From Chloroflexi bacterium OHK40 (GTDB taxonomy: Bacteria; Chloroflexota; Chloroflexia; Chloroflexales; Chloroflexaceae): a DNA stretch of 44,854 nt. The stretch spans positions 1 through 44,854 of the forward strand of contig SFCB01000121.1 in NCBI GenBank assembly GCA_004367505.1, given 5' to 3'. How positions within the stretch are numbered: the first letter of the stretch is position 1; every line of letters starts with the position of its first letter. Both the position numbers and the translations under genes were made by a program. Of the stretch, positions 31,811 through 39,717 are shown one piece after another. Under the pieces are notes generated by a model that saw only the letters and a list, made by a program, of their open reading frames with translations, searched no databases and was not told where the DNA came from.

Positions 31811-33199
31811 TCACGCGGCCTTCGCCCAGTAGTCGTCGATCACGTTCTGGCCGTCGGCCTGGATCCTGGTCAGAGCCTCCTGCGGCGAGGCCGAGCCGTC
31901 GACTACGGCCAGGGTCTGCTCGACGAAGATGGTCGCCAGGTCGGTGTAGTAGGGCGAGCCGTAGCGCGGCGAGGGGTAGCCGGTCTGCTCCTTGACCGCA
32001 GCGAACTGAGGCGCCCGGGCAAGCACCTCGGCGTCGTCGAAGATCGCCTGCACGGCGGGCGGGCGGCCCCAGCCTGTCGCTACCAGTCGCTGCACGTCGG
32101 GGCTCACGATATGCTCGAGAAAGGCCATGCCTAGCTCTTTGTTACCCGAGAAGCGGTTGATCGCGTAGCCCTCGAGCCCGTTTACCGAGCCGCTGCGCAG
32201 CGCCAGGCCCGGGATGATCCCCGTGCGGGCCTTGCCGACAATCTGTGACTGGTCGGGTGTCTCGGCCAGGACGAAGTGGTTGGGGAAGGCGAAGTAGTGG
32301 CCCATGTTGCCCGCACGGAAGATTTTGCCCTGCTCGATCGAGCTAGCCACGGTCACACCGGCCGGGTCGGCCACCTTCGAAACGACGAACATGTCGTGGA
32401 TGGCCTCCATCGCCATGAGCCCGTACTGGTCGTCCACGGTCAGGGTGCGCAGGTCGGGGCTGAGCAGCGTGCCGCCAGTAGAGTTATAGATCGAGATAAA
32501 GGTCACGAAGCCCGAGTTGGCGTCGCCCAGGGTGAAGAGCGTGGCATACTTGCCGTCGCCGCTCAGCTTCTTGCTGTGGTCCATGAACTCAGCCCAGCTC
32601 TGGGGCGGGCTCGCGGGGTCCAGCCCGGCTGTCTCGTAGAGCTCGCTGTTCCACATGAAGATCGCCATGTTGGTGTCGATCGGCATGCCGTACTGCTTGT
32701 CGAGGAAGGTGAAGGCCCGCTTCGAGGCCGGGGTCAGGCCGGCGATCAGTTCGGGCTTGGCGCTGGTCGTGATATCCTCGAAGAGGGTCGGGCCGTACTT
32801 CGCGTTGATCGCCTCCCACGCGATGAGCACGTCGGCCGAGGCGTCTTGCGAGGCAACGAAGACGGCGTACTTGGCCTCGACGTCGCCGCCGCCAACCTCG
32901 ACCCAGTTGACCTTCGCCCCCGTCCGCTCGGTAAAGAGCGGCACGTAGACGTCCCGCACATATGCGCCGTGATGCTGGGCCGAGAAGAGCGTCAGCTCGC
33001 GCCCGGCGAAGGGCTGGCTGACGCTGGCGGGCGCTGACGCCCCGCCCGGCGATCCGCCCGCAGGCGCCGCCCCATCAGGCCCGGCCGTAGGCGGTGCCTG
33101 GCCACACGCCGCGAGCACGAGCGTCCCGAGGGTCCCCACCCCAGCCAGCCGGAGAAAGCGCCGCCGTGAGAAAGGCTCGGGCGTCTGCTGGTCGAACAT
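31811..33199 (-). CDS. Sugar ABC transporter solute-binding lipoprotein (family 1)
   Basis: A 462-aa extracellular binding protein. The N-terminus combines a twin-arginine-type motif (SRRRFLR, 11-17) with a lipobox LAAC (Cys32), followed by an Ala/Gly/Pro-rich tether, so it is probably Tat-exported and lipid-anchored. The mature part is a cluster B SBP_bac_1 fold (LTLFSAQHHGAYVRDVYVPLFTERTGAKVNW ... YGMPIDTNMAIFMWN ... EGYAINRFSGNKELGMAFLEHI). Ligands of the family are sugars and oligosaccharides; the specific ligand is unknown. GGAGG precedes ATG 33199 at a good distance. It is the first gene of the operon and begins 160 nt after its predicted transcription start. Confidence 0.94.
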   Translation of the reverse strand: MFDQQTPEPFSRRRFLRLAGVGTLGTLVLAACGQAPPTAGPDGAAPAGGSPGGASAPASVSQPFAGRELTLFSAQHHGAYVRDVYVPLFTERTGAKVNWVEVGGGDVEAKYAVFVASQDASADVLIAWEAINAKYGPTLFEDITTSAKPELIAGLTPASKRAFTFLDKQYGMPIDTNMAIFMWNSELYETAGLDPASPPQSWAEFMDHSKKLSGDGKYATLFTLGDANSGFVTFISIYNSTGGTLLSPDLRTLTVDDQYGLMAMEAIHDMFVVSKVADPAGVTVASSIEQGKIFRAGNMGHYFAFPNHFVLAETPDQSQIVGKARTGIIPGLALRSGSVNGLEGYAINRFSGNKELGMAFLEHIVSPDVQRLVATGWGRPPAVQAIFDDAEVLARAPQFAAVKEQTGYPSPRYGSPYYTDLATIFVEQTLAVVDGSASPQEALTRIQADGQNVIDDYWAKAA

Positions 33200-33364
33200 C
33201 GTCGCCTCCTTGCATCTTCACAAAAGCCTGGCATGCGGGCGCAGCCGCGCCGCAATGCTCGATGAATGGGCGCACGCAGGGCCTCGCTCCGGCGTTAGCG
33301 CTGGCGTCTGCCGCCGTAGGCCGCGGGGCTGGGTGAAATCTGGGACGGAACCTGGGATATGCCA

Positions 33365-33393
33365 AATCTAGCACCTGGCCGGTCGCGGCGCAA
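33365..33393 (-). promoter_or_regulatory. Promoter of the sugar ABC transporter operon
   Basis: On the minus strand, TTGCGC (33393-33388), an exact 17-bp spacer and TAGATT (33370-33365). Transcription would start near 33358, leaving a leader of about 160 nt to the ATG at 33199. The operator at 33403-33419 lies 9 bp upstream of the -35 box. Confidence 0.6.
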
Positions 33394-33402
33394 GAAGCAG
33401 AT

Positions 33403-33419
33403 GTTTCGCGAGAAGAAAC
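33403..33419 (+). promoter_or_regulatory. Predicted IclR operator, site 2
   Basis: GTTTCGCGAGAAGAAAC, matching the complement of site 1 at 16 of 17 positions. It lies exactly midway between two divergent promoters: 9 bp separate it from the minus-strand -35 (33393) and 9 bp from the plus-strand -35 (33429). Its centre is near -53/-54 for both, a position typical of activator sites rather than occluding repressors. Confidence 0.65.
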
Positions 33420-33428
33420 GCTGCCATG

Positions 33429-33458
33429 TTGACGCTGACCTATCTCGTGTGGTACGCT
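33429..33458 (+). promoter_or_regulatory. Promoter of the plus-strand Gfo operon
   Basis: TTGACG (33429-33434), an 18-bp spacer and TACGCT (33453-33458). Transcription would start near 33465, 43 nt before the GTG start at 33508. The remaining intergenic sequence (33200-33364) shows no gene. Confidence 0.6.
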
Positions 33459-33507
33459 GGTCTATCCACTGAACCAGATCCACTGATGAGGCATCGAAGG
33501 AGGCGCT

Positions 33508-34554
33508 GTGGCCAGGCAGCTACGCTACGGCATCCTGGGCTCGGGCTTTATGGGCCGCACCCACGCCGAGGCGATCCGGCATCTGCCGAACGCGACCCTG
33601 AGCGCGGTGGCCTGTGGCCGCCGGGCGCCCCGTCTCGCTGCGGACTACGGGGTGGCCCTGTGCGCGTCTGCCGAGGAGCTGATCGGGCGCAACGACGTGG
33701 ACGCGGTGATCATCGCCACGCCGCAATACGCCCACGCAGAGGAGGCCCTCGCCGCCGCCGCTTGCGGCAAGCATCTGTTCATCGAGAAGCCCATGGCGAC
33801 GACCGTCGAGGACTGCGACGCCATCCTGACGGCCTGCGCCGCAGGCGGTCTGTCGCTGTCGGTGGGTTACCAGCAGCGCTATCGGGCCGTGCCCAGGGCT
33901 GCCCACGACCTGCTGCGCCAGGGGGTGATCGGGCAGCTCCTCACCATCCAGCTCTTCCAGGTCTTCCAGCTCTTCAGCGACCCGGCCTTCGGTGGCGACT
34001 GGTCGTGGTGGAGCGACCCCCGAGCGGTCGGCCACATTCTGGCCGGGGGTGTCCACGGGATCGACTTCTGCCGCTGGGCTCTCGGCGCCGAGGTGGTGAG
34101 CGCCGTGGCTCACTGCCGCACCTTCCGCGAGCAGCAGGAGCCGGAGAATACCACCATGGGGCTGTTGACCTTCAGCAACGGCGCGGTGGCGGCCCTCTGG
34201 GCGACCAGCGCCTGTCCGCAGCCTGGATTCCCCGGCCTGGCCTTTCGTGCCTTCCTGATGGGCGAGCGCGGCATTATGGACATGGACGCCTACGAGGCCT
34301 TGCGCGTGGCGGAGGGCGGGGCGTGGCGGGTGGCCGCCGAGCAGCCCCCCGTCAATACCGAGCAAGCAGCCACCGCTTTCCAGCAGCCGCGCATGGGCGC
34401 TTACATTGCCCAGCTCGCCGCCTTCACCGACGCGACCCTGGCTGGCACCCCACCTCCCGTCAGCGGCGCGGACGGGCGCGCCGGGGTGGCGGCCGCCCTC
34501 GCCCTGCTTGAGTCGTCGCGTAGCGGCCGCATCGTGCAGCTGGGGGGAGCCTGA
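33508..34554 (+). CDS. Gfo/Idh/MocA-family oxidoreductase
   Basis: A 348-aa NAD(P)-dependent dehydrogenase. It has YGILGSGFMGRTHAEAI (7-23), IEKPMA with Glu93-Lys94-Pro95 at the same positions as the Gfo protein at 27705, and GGVHGIDFCRWALG with the likely catalytic Asp. The C-terminal VSGADGRAGVAAALALLESSRSG tail is typical. The GTG start is preceded by GGAGG. It is the first gene of a four-gene operon, 2 bp before an aldo/keto reductase. It resembles the Gfo/AKR pair of the divergent operon, so the two pairs probably act on related or successive intermediates. Confidence 0.92.
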   Translation: MARQLRYGILGSGFMGRTHAEAIRHLPNATLSAVACGRRAPRLAADYGVALCASAEELIGRNDVDAVIIATPQYAHAEEALAAAACGKHLFIEKPMATTVEDCDAILTACAAGGLSLSVGYQQRYRAVPRAAHDLLRQGVIGQLLTIQLFQVFQLFSDPAFGGDWSWWSDPRAVGHILAGGVHGIDFCRWALGAEVVSAVAHCRTFREQQEPENTTMGLLTFSNGAVAALWATSACPQPGFPGLAFRAFLMGERGIMDMDAYEALRVAEGGAWRVAAEQPPVNTEQAATAFQQPRMGAYIAQLAAFTDATLAGTPPPVSGADGRAGVAAALALLESSRSGRIVQLGGA

Positions 34555-34556
34555 GC

Positions 34557-35507
34557 ATGGACTACCGGCTGCTCGGGCGTTCTGGCCTGCGGGTCTCGGC
34601 GCTGGCCCTCGGCACGGTCGAGCTGGGCCTGGAGTACGGGATCGCCCTGCCCGGCGAGCCGCCGCGCCTTTCGCCCGACGAGGGCGTGCGCCTGGTCCAC
34701 GCGGCCATCGACGCTGGGGTCACCCTGATCGACACCGCGCGGGCCTACGGCGCCAGCGAGGAGGTGCTCGGGGCGGCCCTGGCGGGGCGGCGGCACGAAG
34801 TGGTTCTGGCGACCAAGGTGCGTACCCAGGCCCCCGACGGTGCGACCCTGCGGGGCGAAGCCCTGCGCCGCGTTATGCGCGCCTCGCTGGAGGAGAGCCT
34901 GCGGGCTCTGCGCACCGACTACATCGACCTGTGGCAGATCCACAATGTCGACGACGCCCTGCTGGCTGAGGGCGAGGCCGTGGCGGCGGCCTTCGCCGAG
35001 GCCCGGCGCGCCGGCCTCGTGCGGGCCGTCGGCGGCTCCACCTATGGCGTCAAGGCGCCCCTGGCCGCCATTGAGTCTGGCCTCTTCGATGTACTCCAGG
35101 TGACCTACTCGCTTCTCGACCAGCGCCTCGAAAAAGGCGTCTTCCCCCTGGCCGGCGAGCGAGGCATTGGGGTGGTCGTGCGCTCGGTGCTGCTCAAGGG
35201 CGTTCTCACCGCCCGCGGCGACTACCTGCCCGAGCGCCTGGCCACCCTGCGCGAGCGCTCGCGGGCCTTCCGGGAGCTGGTCGCGGCGCGGGGCGGCGGC
35301 CTCAGCCCCGTGCAGGCCGCCATCGCCTTCGCCCTTGGCCACCCCGCGATTGGATCCACCCTGGTTGGCGTGCGCAGCGAGGGCGAGCTGCGCGAGGCCC
35401 TCGGTGCGACGAAGCAGCCTCTCGACCCGCGCCTGCGGTCCGAACTCGCCGCCTTACGCCTCGACGACCCCGACCTGCTCAATCCCTCGACCTGGGGCAT
35501 CCCCTGA
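34557..35507 (+). CDS. Aldo/keto reductase
   Basis: A 316-aa AKR with the complete tetrad Asp59, Tyr64, Lys87 and His129. A longer loop after residue 24 (LEYGIALPGEPPRLSPDEG) distinguishes it from the AKR at 26786 and places it near the L-fucose dehydrogenase/pyridoxal-4-dehydrogenase-like group, although the exact function is unproven. The end GSTLVGVRSEGELREAL is the cofactor-binding segment. It starts 2 bp after the Gfo gene, so the two are translated together. Confidence 0.92.
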   Translation: MDYRLLGRSGLRVSALALGTVELGLEYGIALPGEPPRLSPDEGVRLVHAAIDAGVTLIDTARAYGASEEVLGAALAGRRHEVVLATKVRTQAPDGATLRGEALRRVMRASLEESLRALRTDYIDLWQIHNVDDALLAEGEAVAAAFAEARRAGLVRAVGGSTYGVKAPLAAIESGLFDVLQVTYSLLDQRLEKGVFPLAGERGIGVVVRSVLLKGVLTARGDYLPERLATLRERSRAFRELVAARGGGLSPVQAAIAFALGHPAIGSTLVGVRSEGELREALGATKQPLDPRLRSELAALRLDDPDLLNPSTWGIP

Positions 35508-35566
35508 GGGGTTCTGCCGGCAATGATCCTGCGCTATGTCCAGTTTGTGAGCATAAGGGAGCACAT

Positions 35567-36346
35567 ATGCGCGCCAATCGCATCCTGGCTCGGCTGCGCG
35601 AGGGCGGCGCGACCCTGGTCGCCTCACCTTCCTCGTACGACTCGCCGAAGATCGTCGAGCTGCTGGGCCTGCTCGACTTCGACGGCGTCTGGATCGACAT
35701 GGAGCACATGGACTACGGCTACGAGCATGTATATGCCATGGCGCTGGCCTGCCGGGCGACCCGGATTGAGGCGATGGTGCGCATCAGGCGGGGCCAGTAC
35801 TGGAGCTACTCGCGGGCCCTGGAGTCGGGGGCGACGGGCCTGATGGTGCCTCACTGCCGCTCGGGCGCCGACGCCGCCGAGATCGTGCGCTGGAGCCGCT
35901 TCCACCCCGAGGGGATGCGTGGCATGGACGGTGTGGAGCCCGCGGCGGACTACGGTCTCGCGCCGATGGCTGACTATATGGCCCACGCCAACCGCGAGAC
36001 CTTCATCGCGGTGCAGATCGAGGACCGCGAGGCCGTGGACGATATCGACGCCATCGCCGCAACGCCAGGAGTCGACATCCTCTTCATCGGCCCGGCCGAC
36101 CTCTCCCAGAGCTACGGCATCCCGCTGCAGATGCAGCATGATCTGATGCTGCGGGCCGTAGATCGGGTGGCCGCAGCGGCGGCACGGCACGGCAAATGGT
36201 GGGGCCTGCCGGTCGCATCCGCCGAGATCGCGGCCCGCTACTACGAGCAGGGCGCCCGTTTCTTCGCCTGTGGGGCGGCGGTGATCATCCTGCAGCGGGG
36301 CTTCCGCCAGATCCGCGAAGCGTTTGCGCCCCTGCTGGGACGATGA
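35567..36346 (+). CDS. HpcH/HpaI-family class II aldolase
   Basis: A 259-aa metal-dependent aldolase that cleaves 2-keto-3-deoxy acids to pyruvate plus an aldehyde. DMEH (Glu46-His47) holds the general base, MVRIRRGQ the substrate-binding Arg, and Glu152 (QIED) with Asp178 (GPADLS) bind the divalent metal. It lies 59 bp after the AKR gene with GGGAG before ATG 35567. It lies next to a HemL-like aminotransferase, as the second HpcH gene does on the other side, suggesting the aldolase cleaves a deaminated keto-acid product. Substrate length is unknown. Confidence 0.92.
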   Translation: MRANRILARLREGGATLVASPSSYDSPKIVELLGLLDFDGVWIDMEHMDYGYEHVYAMALACRATRIEAMVRIRRGQYWSYSRALESGATGLMVPHCRSGADAAEIVRWSRFHPEGMRGMDGVEPAADYGLAPMADYMAHANRETFIAVQIEDREAVDDIDAIAATPGVDILFIGPADLSQSYGIPLQMQHDLMLRAVDRVAAAAARHGKWWGLPVASAEIAARYYEQGARFFACGAAVIILQRGFRQIREAFAPLLGR

Positions 36347-36379
36347 GCGGCGGGCGGGATGGATGAAAGATGAGGCCCT

Positions 36380-37720
36380 ATGGAGCAGATCAAGCGCCCC
36401 GAGCGCTCCTACGAAGCATATGATCGCGCCCTCGCCCTGATCCCCGGCGGCACCCAGCTGATCAGCCGGCGTCCCCAGCTCTACGCTCCCGGGCTTACCC
36501 CGCCCTACGCCGCGAGCGCCGCAGGGGCCCGTTTCACCGACCTCGACGGCAACACCTACCTCGACACCATGATGTGCGTCGGAGCCGCCATCCTTGGCTA
36601 CGCCGATGAGGCCGTGGACGCCGCCGTTGTAGCCCAGATCCGCCATGGGACGGCCTACAGCGTCAGCAGCCCCCTTGAGCTCGAACTGGCCGAGGAACTG
36701 GTGGCGACCATCCCCTGCGCCGAGATGGTGCGCTATTGCAAGGGCGGCGGCGAGGCCAACGCGATCGCCGTGCGCATCGCTCGGGCCGCTACCGGGCGCG
36801 AGATCGTCCTCTTCTGCGGCTACCATGGCTGGCAGGACTGGTACCTGGCAGCGAACCTGGAGGGCGAGCACGTGCTCGACAGCCACCTGCTGCCCGGCAT
36901 CCAGCCCCGTGGCATTCCCAACGGCCTGCGTGGTACCGCCTTACCCTTCCGCTACAACGACCTGGCATCGCTGGAAGAGCAGCTCGCGCGTCACAGGGGC
37001 GAGGTAGCCTGCATTATCCTCGAGGCGTCGCGGGGGGCCTCGCTGCCCGCCCCCGGCTTCCTGGAGGGCGTGCGGGCCCTGGCCGATGCCCACGGCGCCC
37101 TGCTGATCTTCGACGAGGTTGTGACGGGCTTCCGGATCGCCCTCGGCGGCGCCCAGGAGTGCTTCGGCGTGCTTCCCGACCTGGCCACCTACGCCAAGGC
37201 GATCTCCAACGGCTACGCCATGGGCGCCGTGGTAGGTCGCCGCGAGGTGATGCAGGTCGCGGCAGAGCTGTTCATCAGCAGCACCTACTGGTCCGACGCA
37301 GTGGGTCTGACCGCCGCGCTGACCACCCTGCGTGAGCTGCGCCGGCGTGACGCCCTGGCCTACGTCGGCGCCCTGGGCGAGGGCTTCCGCGCGCGCTTCG
37401 ACGCGGCGGCTGCGGCCCACGGGTTGCGCATGCGGGCCGAGGGGTTGCCCCAACAGCTGGCGATCGTGCTCGACGAAGGCTACGGGACCGCCCGCAGGGC
37501 GATCAAGGATCTCTACGTGCAGGAGATGACCCGCCGTGGCTTCTTCACCTCCCTGGGAGTGAGCCTGTCTGCCGCCCATCGCGAGGCCGACCTGGACGAG
37601 CTCGATGCCGGCTGGGCCGAGGTCTTCCCGCTGCTGGCGGCGGCGATCGCAGCGGGCAACGTAGCTGGGCGCCTAGAGGTGGCGCCCAGCATTGACGCCT
37701 TCCGGCGCCAGGTGGGCTGA
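36380..37720 (+). CDS. HemL-like class III aminotransferase
   Basis: A 446-aa PLP enzyme of the glutamate-1-semialdehyde aminomutase/class III family. It has YDRALALIPGGTQLISRRPQ at the start, YCKGGGEANAIAVRIARA as PLP-phosphate loop, GYHGWQDW near 147-154, Asp245 in IFDEVVTGFR and Schiff-base Lys273 in YAKAISNGYAMG. It is a divergent paralogue of the enzyme at 20240. Family neighbours next to HpcH aldolases often carry out transamination of amino sugar acids or beta-amino acids, but the substrate is unproven. It is the last gene of the plus-strand operon and is convergent with the aldolase at 37732. Confidence 0.92.
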   Translation: MEQIKRPERSYEAYDRALALIPGGTQLISRRPQLYAPGLTPPYAASAAGARFTDLDGNTYLDTMMCVGAAILGYADEAVDAAVVAQIRHGTAYSVSSPLELELAEELVATIPCAEMVRYCKGGGEANAIAVRIARAATGREIVLFCGYHGWQDWYLAANLEGEHVLDSHLLPGIQPRGIPNGLRGTALPFRYNDLASLEEQLARHRGEVACIILEASRGASLPAPGFLEGVRALADAHGALLIFDEVVTGFRIALGGAQECFGVLPDLATYAKAISNGYAMGAVVGRREVMQVAAELFISSTYWSDAVGLTAALTTLRELRRRDALAYVGALGEGFRARFDAAAAAHGLRMRAEGLPQQLAIVLDEGYGTARRAIKDLYVQEMTRRGFFTSLGVSLSAAHREADLDELDAGWAEVFPLLAAAIAAGNVAGRLEVAPSIDAFRRQVG

Positions 37721-37736
37721 GGGCCAGGCTCTCAGC
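37716..37736. terminator. Bidirectional hairpin across convergent stop codons
   Basis: A 21-bp palindrome, GCTGAG-ggccaggct-CTCAGC, in which nine of ten potential pairs are Watson-Crick and one is G-T. It contains the TGA of the aminotransferase (37718-37720) and the TGA of the opposing aldolase (37734-37732) in mirror positions. There is no T-tract, but the dyad can form in both transcripts and lies in an 11-bp gene spacing. Confidence 0.55.
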
Positions 37737-38487
37737 GGCCACACGCCGCGACGATCTGCGCGAGCCCCTGGGCGAGCAGGGCGCTCGGCTCGCCGATGCA
37801 CAGGAAGCTGTACCCCTCACGCGCCAGGGCCGGGCCGTCGCCGATCATCCACATATTCTTGCCCGCCGCGCGACCGGCGGCCCGGATTCGGGCCAGGGCC
37901 CCGACGAGTCGTGGGTCGGACGGCTCCCAGCAGCAGCCCAACTCCGCCGAGAGGTCGTAGGGGCCAACGGCGATTGCCGTCGTCAGGGGGTGAGCGGCGA
38001 TCGCGGCGGCGTTCGCGAGGCCTTGCCGCGTCTCGATCTGTGGCAGGATCACCAGGTGCTGCTCGAACTCGTCGCGCCAGGTTTGGTACTGGACATCCCC
38101 CAGCCAGTGGTTGCCCCATCCGCCTGGTCGGCGCCGCCCTCGTGGCGGCAGCAGGGCCGCCTCGGCCACTGTGTCGAGTTGGCCCGGCTCCTCGACCGAG
38201 GGCAGCATCAGGCCGCAGGGGCCCAGATCAAGGGCCCGCCGGACCTGGTCGTGGGCGCACGAGACGACCCGGATCAGCACGGGCAGGCCGACCAGCCGCC
38301 CGATCTGGCAGGCCTGGGCCACCTGGGCATCGTCGTGGGGGCCATGCTCGCGGTCGATAATGATGTAGTCGAGCCCCGCCAGCTTGCAGAGCTCCACCAG
38401 CCTCGGCCAGAGGTGCTCGGTCACCAGCACACCGGCGGTCAGTTGCTCCCCCCTGATGCGCCCGATCAGCGCGGCGGCGTGGTTCAC
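37732..38487 (-). CDS. HpcH/HpaI-family class II aldolase
   Basis: A 251-aa metal-dependent aldolase with DREH (Glu47-His48), LIRV with substrate-binding Arg, Glu152 (QIET) and Asp178 (GPYDLS) as metal ligands. The metal ligand numbers are the same as in the aldolase at 35567 although the sequences are well diverged, and this copy has an Arg/Gly-rich loop (PPRGRRRPGG, about 114-123). The GTG start at 38487 follows GGGGAG. It is the last gene of the minus-strand block that begins beyond the right edge, 57 bp after the Gfo gene. It presumably cleaves a 2-keto-3-deoxy acid in the catabolism of the ligand brought in by that block's transporter. Confidence 0.9.
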   Translation of the reverse strand: MNHAAALIGRIRGEQLTAGVLVTEHLWPRLVELCKLAGLDYIIIDREHGPHDDAQVAQACQIGRLVGLPVLIRVVSCAHDQVRRALDLGPCGLMLPSVEEPGQLDTVAEAALLPPRGRRRPGGWGNHWLGDVQYQTWRDEFEQHLVILPQIETRQGLANAAAIAAHPLTTAIAVGPYDLSAELGCCWEPSDPRLVGALARIRAAGRAAGKNMWMIGDGPALAREGYSFLCIGEPSALLAQGLAQIVAACGR

Positions 38488-38544
38488 CGGCTCTCCCCTT
38501 CTTGCGCGCGCAGCCGCTCGAGGTCGAAGCGGTCGGAGGAACCC

Positions 38545-39654
38545 TCAGGCCCAGCCCCGCTCGCGGGCGAGGTCGGCGAGGGCGGTGGTGCCGGGGGGCA
38601 GAGGCAGGGCCACGGGGGCGCTGCCGCGCCGCTGCGACTCGTAGATCGCCTCGATGATCTCCATCGAGGCGCGGCCGTCGGCTCCCGTGGAGCGCAGGGT
38701 GGCGCGGCCCTCGAGGGCATTGACCAGCTCGCGGGCGGCCAGCAGGAACGCGGGCGGCCCAGGCTCGACCGCCAGCGGCTGCCATACCAGGCTCTGCCAC
38801 TCGAACTCAGGGTGCTCGGCGGGCGGGTTCTCGATGTGGATGGGTGTGGCGGTGCCAATCTCGCAGCCGTCGTTGCCGAGGCGCATAGCCCCCCTGGTGC
38901 CGTGGAGCTCGACCCCAAAGCGGGTGTAGGCGGTCAGTTCGTTGACCTGGGTGATTGCGGTGACGCCGCCGTCGAAGCCGATCAAGGCCGAGCTGTCATC
39001 CTCGACCGGGTACTGGGTGTGGGCGCGGCGGGTGGCGGTGGCAGCCACCCAGCGGGCGTCGCCGGCGAAGAAGCGCAGCACGTCGAAGAGGTGGGTCGCG
39101 TCGTGGAGCAGCGGGCCTTCGAGCTCAGACTGCCAGCCCGGCGCGGGCTTGCCCCCCTGGCAGTAGCCAGTCATGGCCACCAGGTCGCCGATCGCACCGG
39201 CGCACAGCAACTCGCGGGCCCGCTGGTAGGCGGGGTACCAGCGCCGCGAGTGGTTCACCGAGAGCAGCACGCCCGCCCGGTTGCAGGCTCCAACGATGCG
39301 CTCGGTGTCGACCATGTTGAGAGCCAGAGGCTTCTCGCAGAAGATCGCCCGTGCGCCATTGGCCACGGCGGCCTCGACGATCGCCGCATGGGATCCGGGA
39401 TGGGTCGCTACACAGACGATCTCGGGGCGCACCTCGTGCAGCATCTCCTCGTAGTCGGTGTAAAGCGCTGTCACCCCGAAGCGCCTGCCGAACTCCTCAA
39501 GCCGCGCCCGGCCACGGTTTGCGCCGGCCACCAGCTGGCACTCGGGCAGCAGCGCGAAGGCCCCCGCGTGCGACACCCCCGTGGGCGGGTCGCTCTCCCA
39601 TAGCGCACCCACCCGCCCCGTCCCCACCACTGCCACTCGGTATCGCTGTGTCAT
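38545..39654 (-). CDS. Gfo/Idh/MocA-family oxidoreductase
   Basis: A 369-aa NAD(P)-dependent dehydrogenase. It has VAVVGTGRVGALWE (8-21), where the cofactor loop is longer than in the other two Gfo copies, CEKPLA with the conserved Glu-Lys-Pro, SVNHSRRW and LLHDATHLFDVLRFF with the probable catalytic Asp/His. The tail STGADGRASMEIIEAIYESQRRG is typical. It lies between an HpcH aldolase and the dipeptide-type permeases. It is the most divergent of the three Gfo proteins in the window, so a different substrate from the other two is likely. Confidence 0.92.
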   Translation of the reverse strand: MTQRYRVAVVGTGRVGALWESDPPTGVSHAGAFALLPECQLVAGANRGRARLEEFGRRFGVTALYTDYEEMLHEVRPEIVCVATHPGSHAAIVEAAVANGARAIFCEKPLALNMVDTERIVGACNRAGVLLSVNHSRRWYPAYQRARELLCAGAIGDLVAMTGYCQGGKPAPGWQSELEGPLLHDATHLFDVLRFFAGDARWVAATATRRAHTQYPVEDDSSALIGFDGGVTAITQVNELTAYTRFGVELHGTRGAMRLGNDGCEIGTATPIHIENPPAEHPEFEWQSLVWQPLAVEPGPPAFLLAARELVNALEGRATLRSTGADGRASMEIIEAIYESQRRGSAPVALPLPPGTTALADLARERGWA

Positions 39655-39717
39655 CGCTTCGCTCTGCCTCCTCGCTGCGGGCAGGGACGTGGCAGAGCCA
39701 GGCCCCCACGATCAGCG

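Noticed and set aside
37990-39603. A 537-codon plus-strand open frame
   Set aside because: It is antisense to the HpcH aldolase and Gfo genes and has the Gln/His/Gly-rich composition of a shadow frame.
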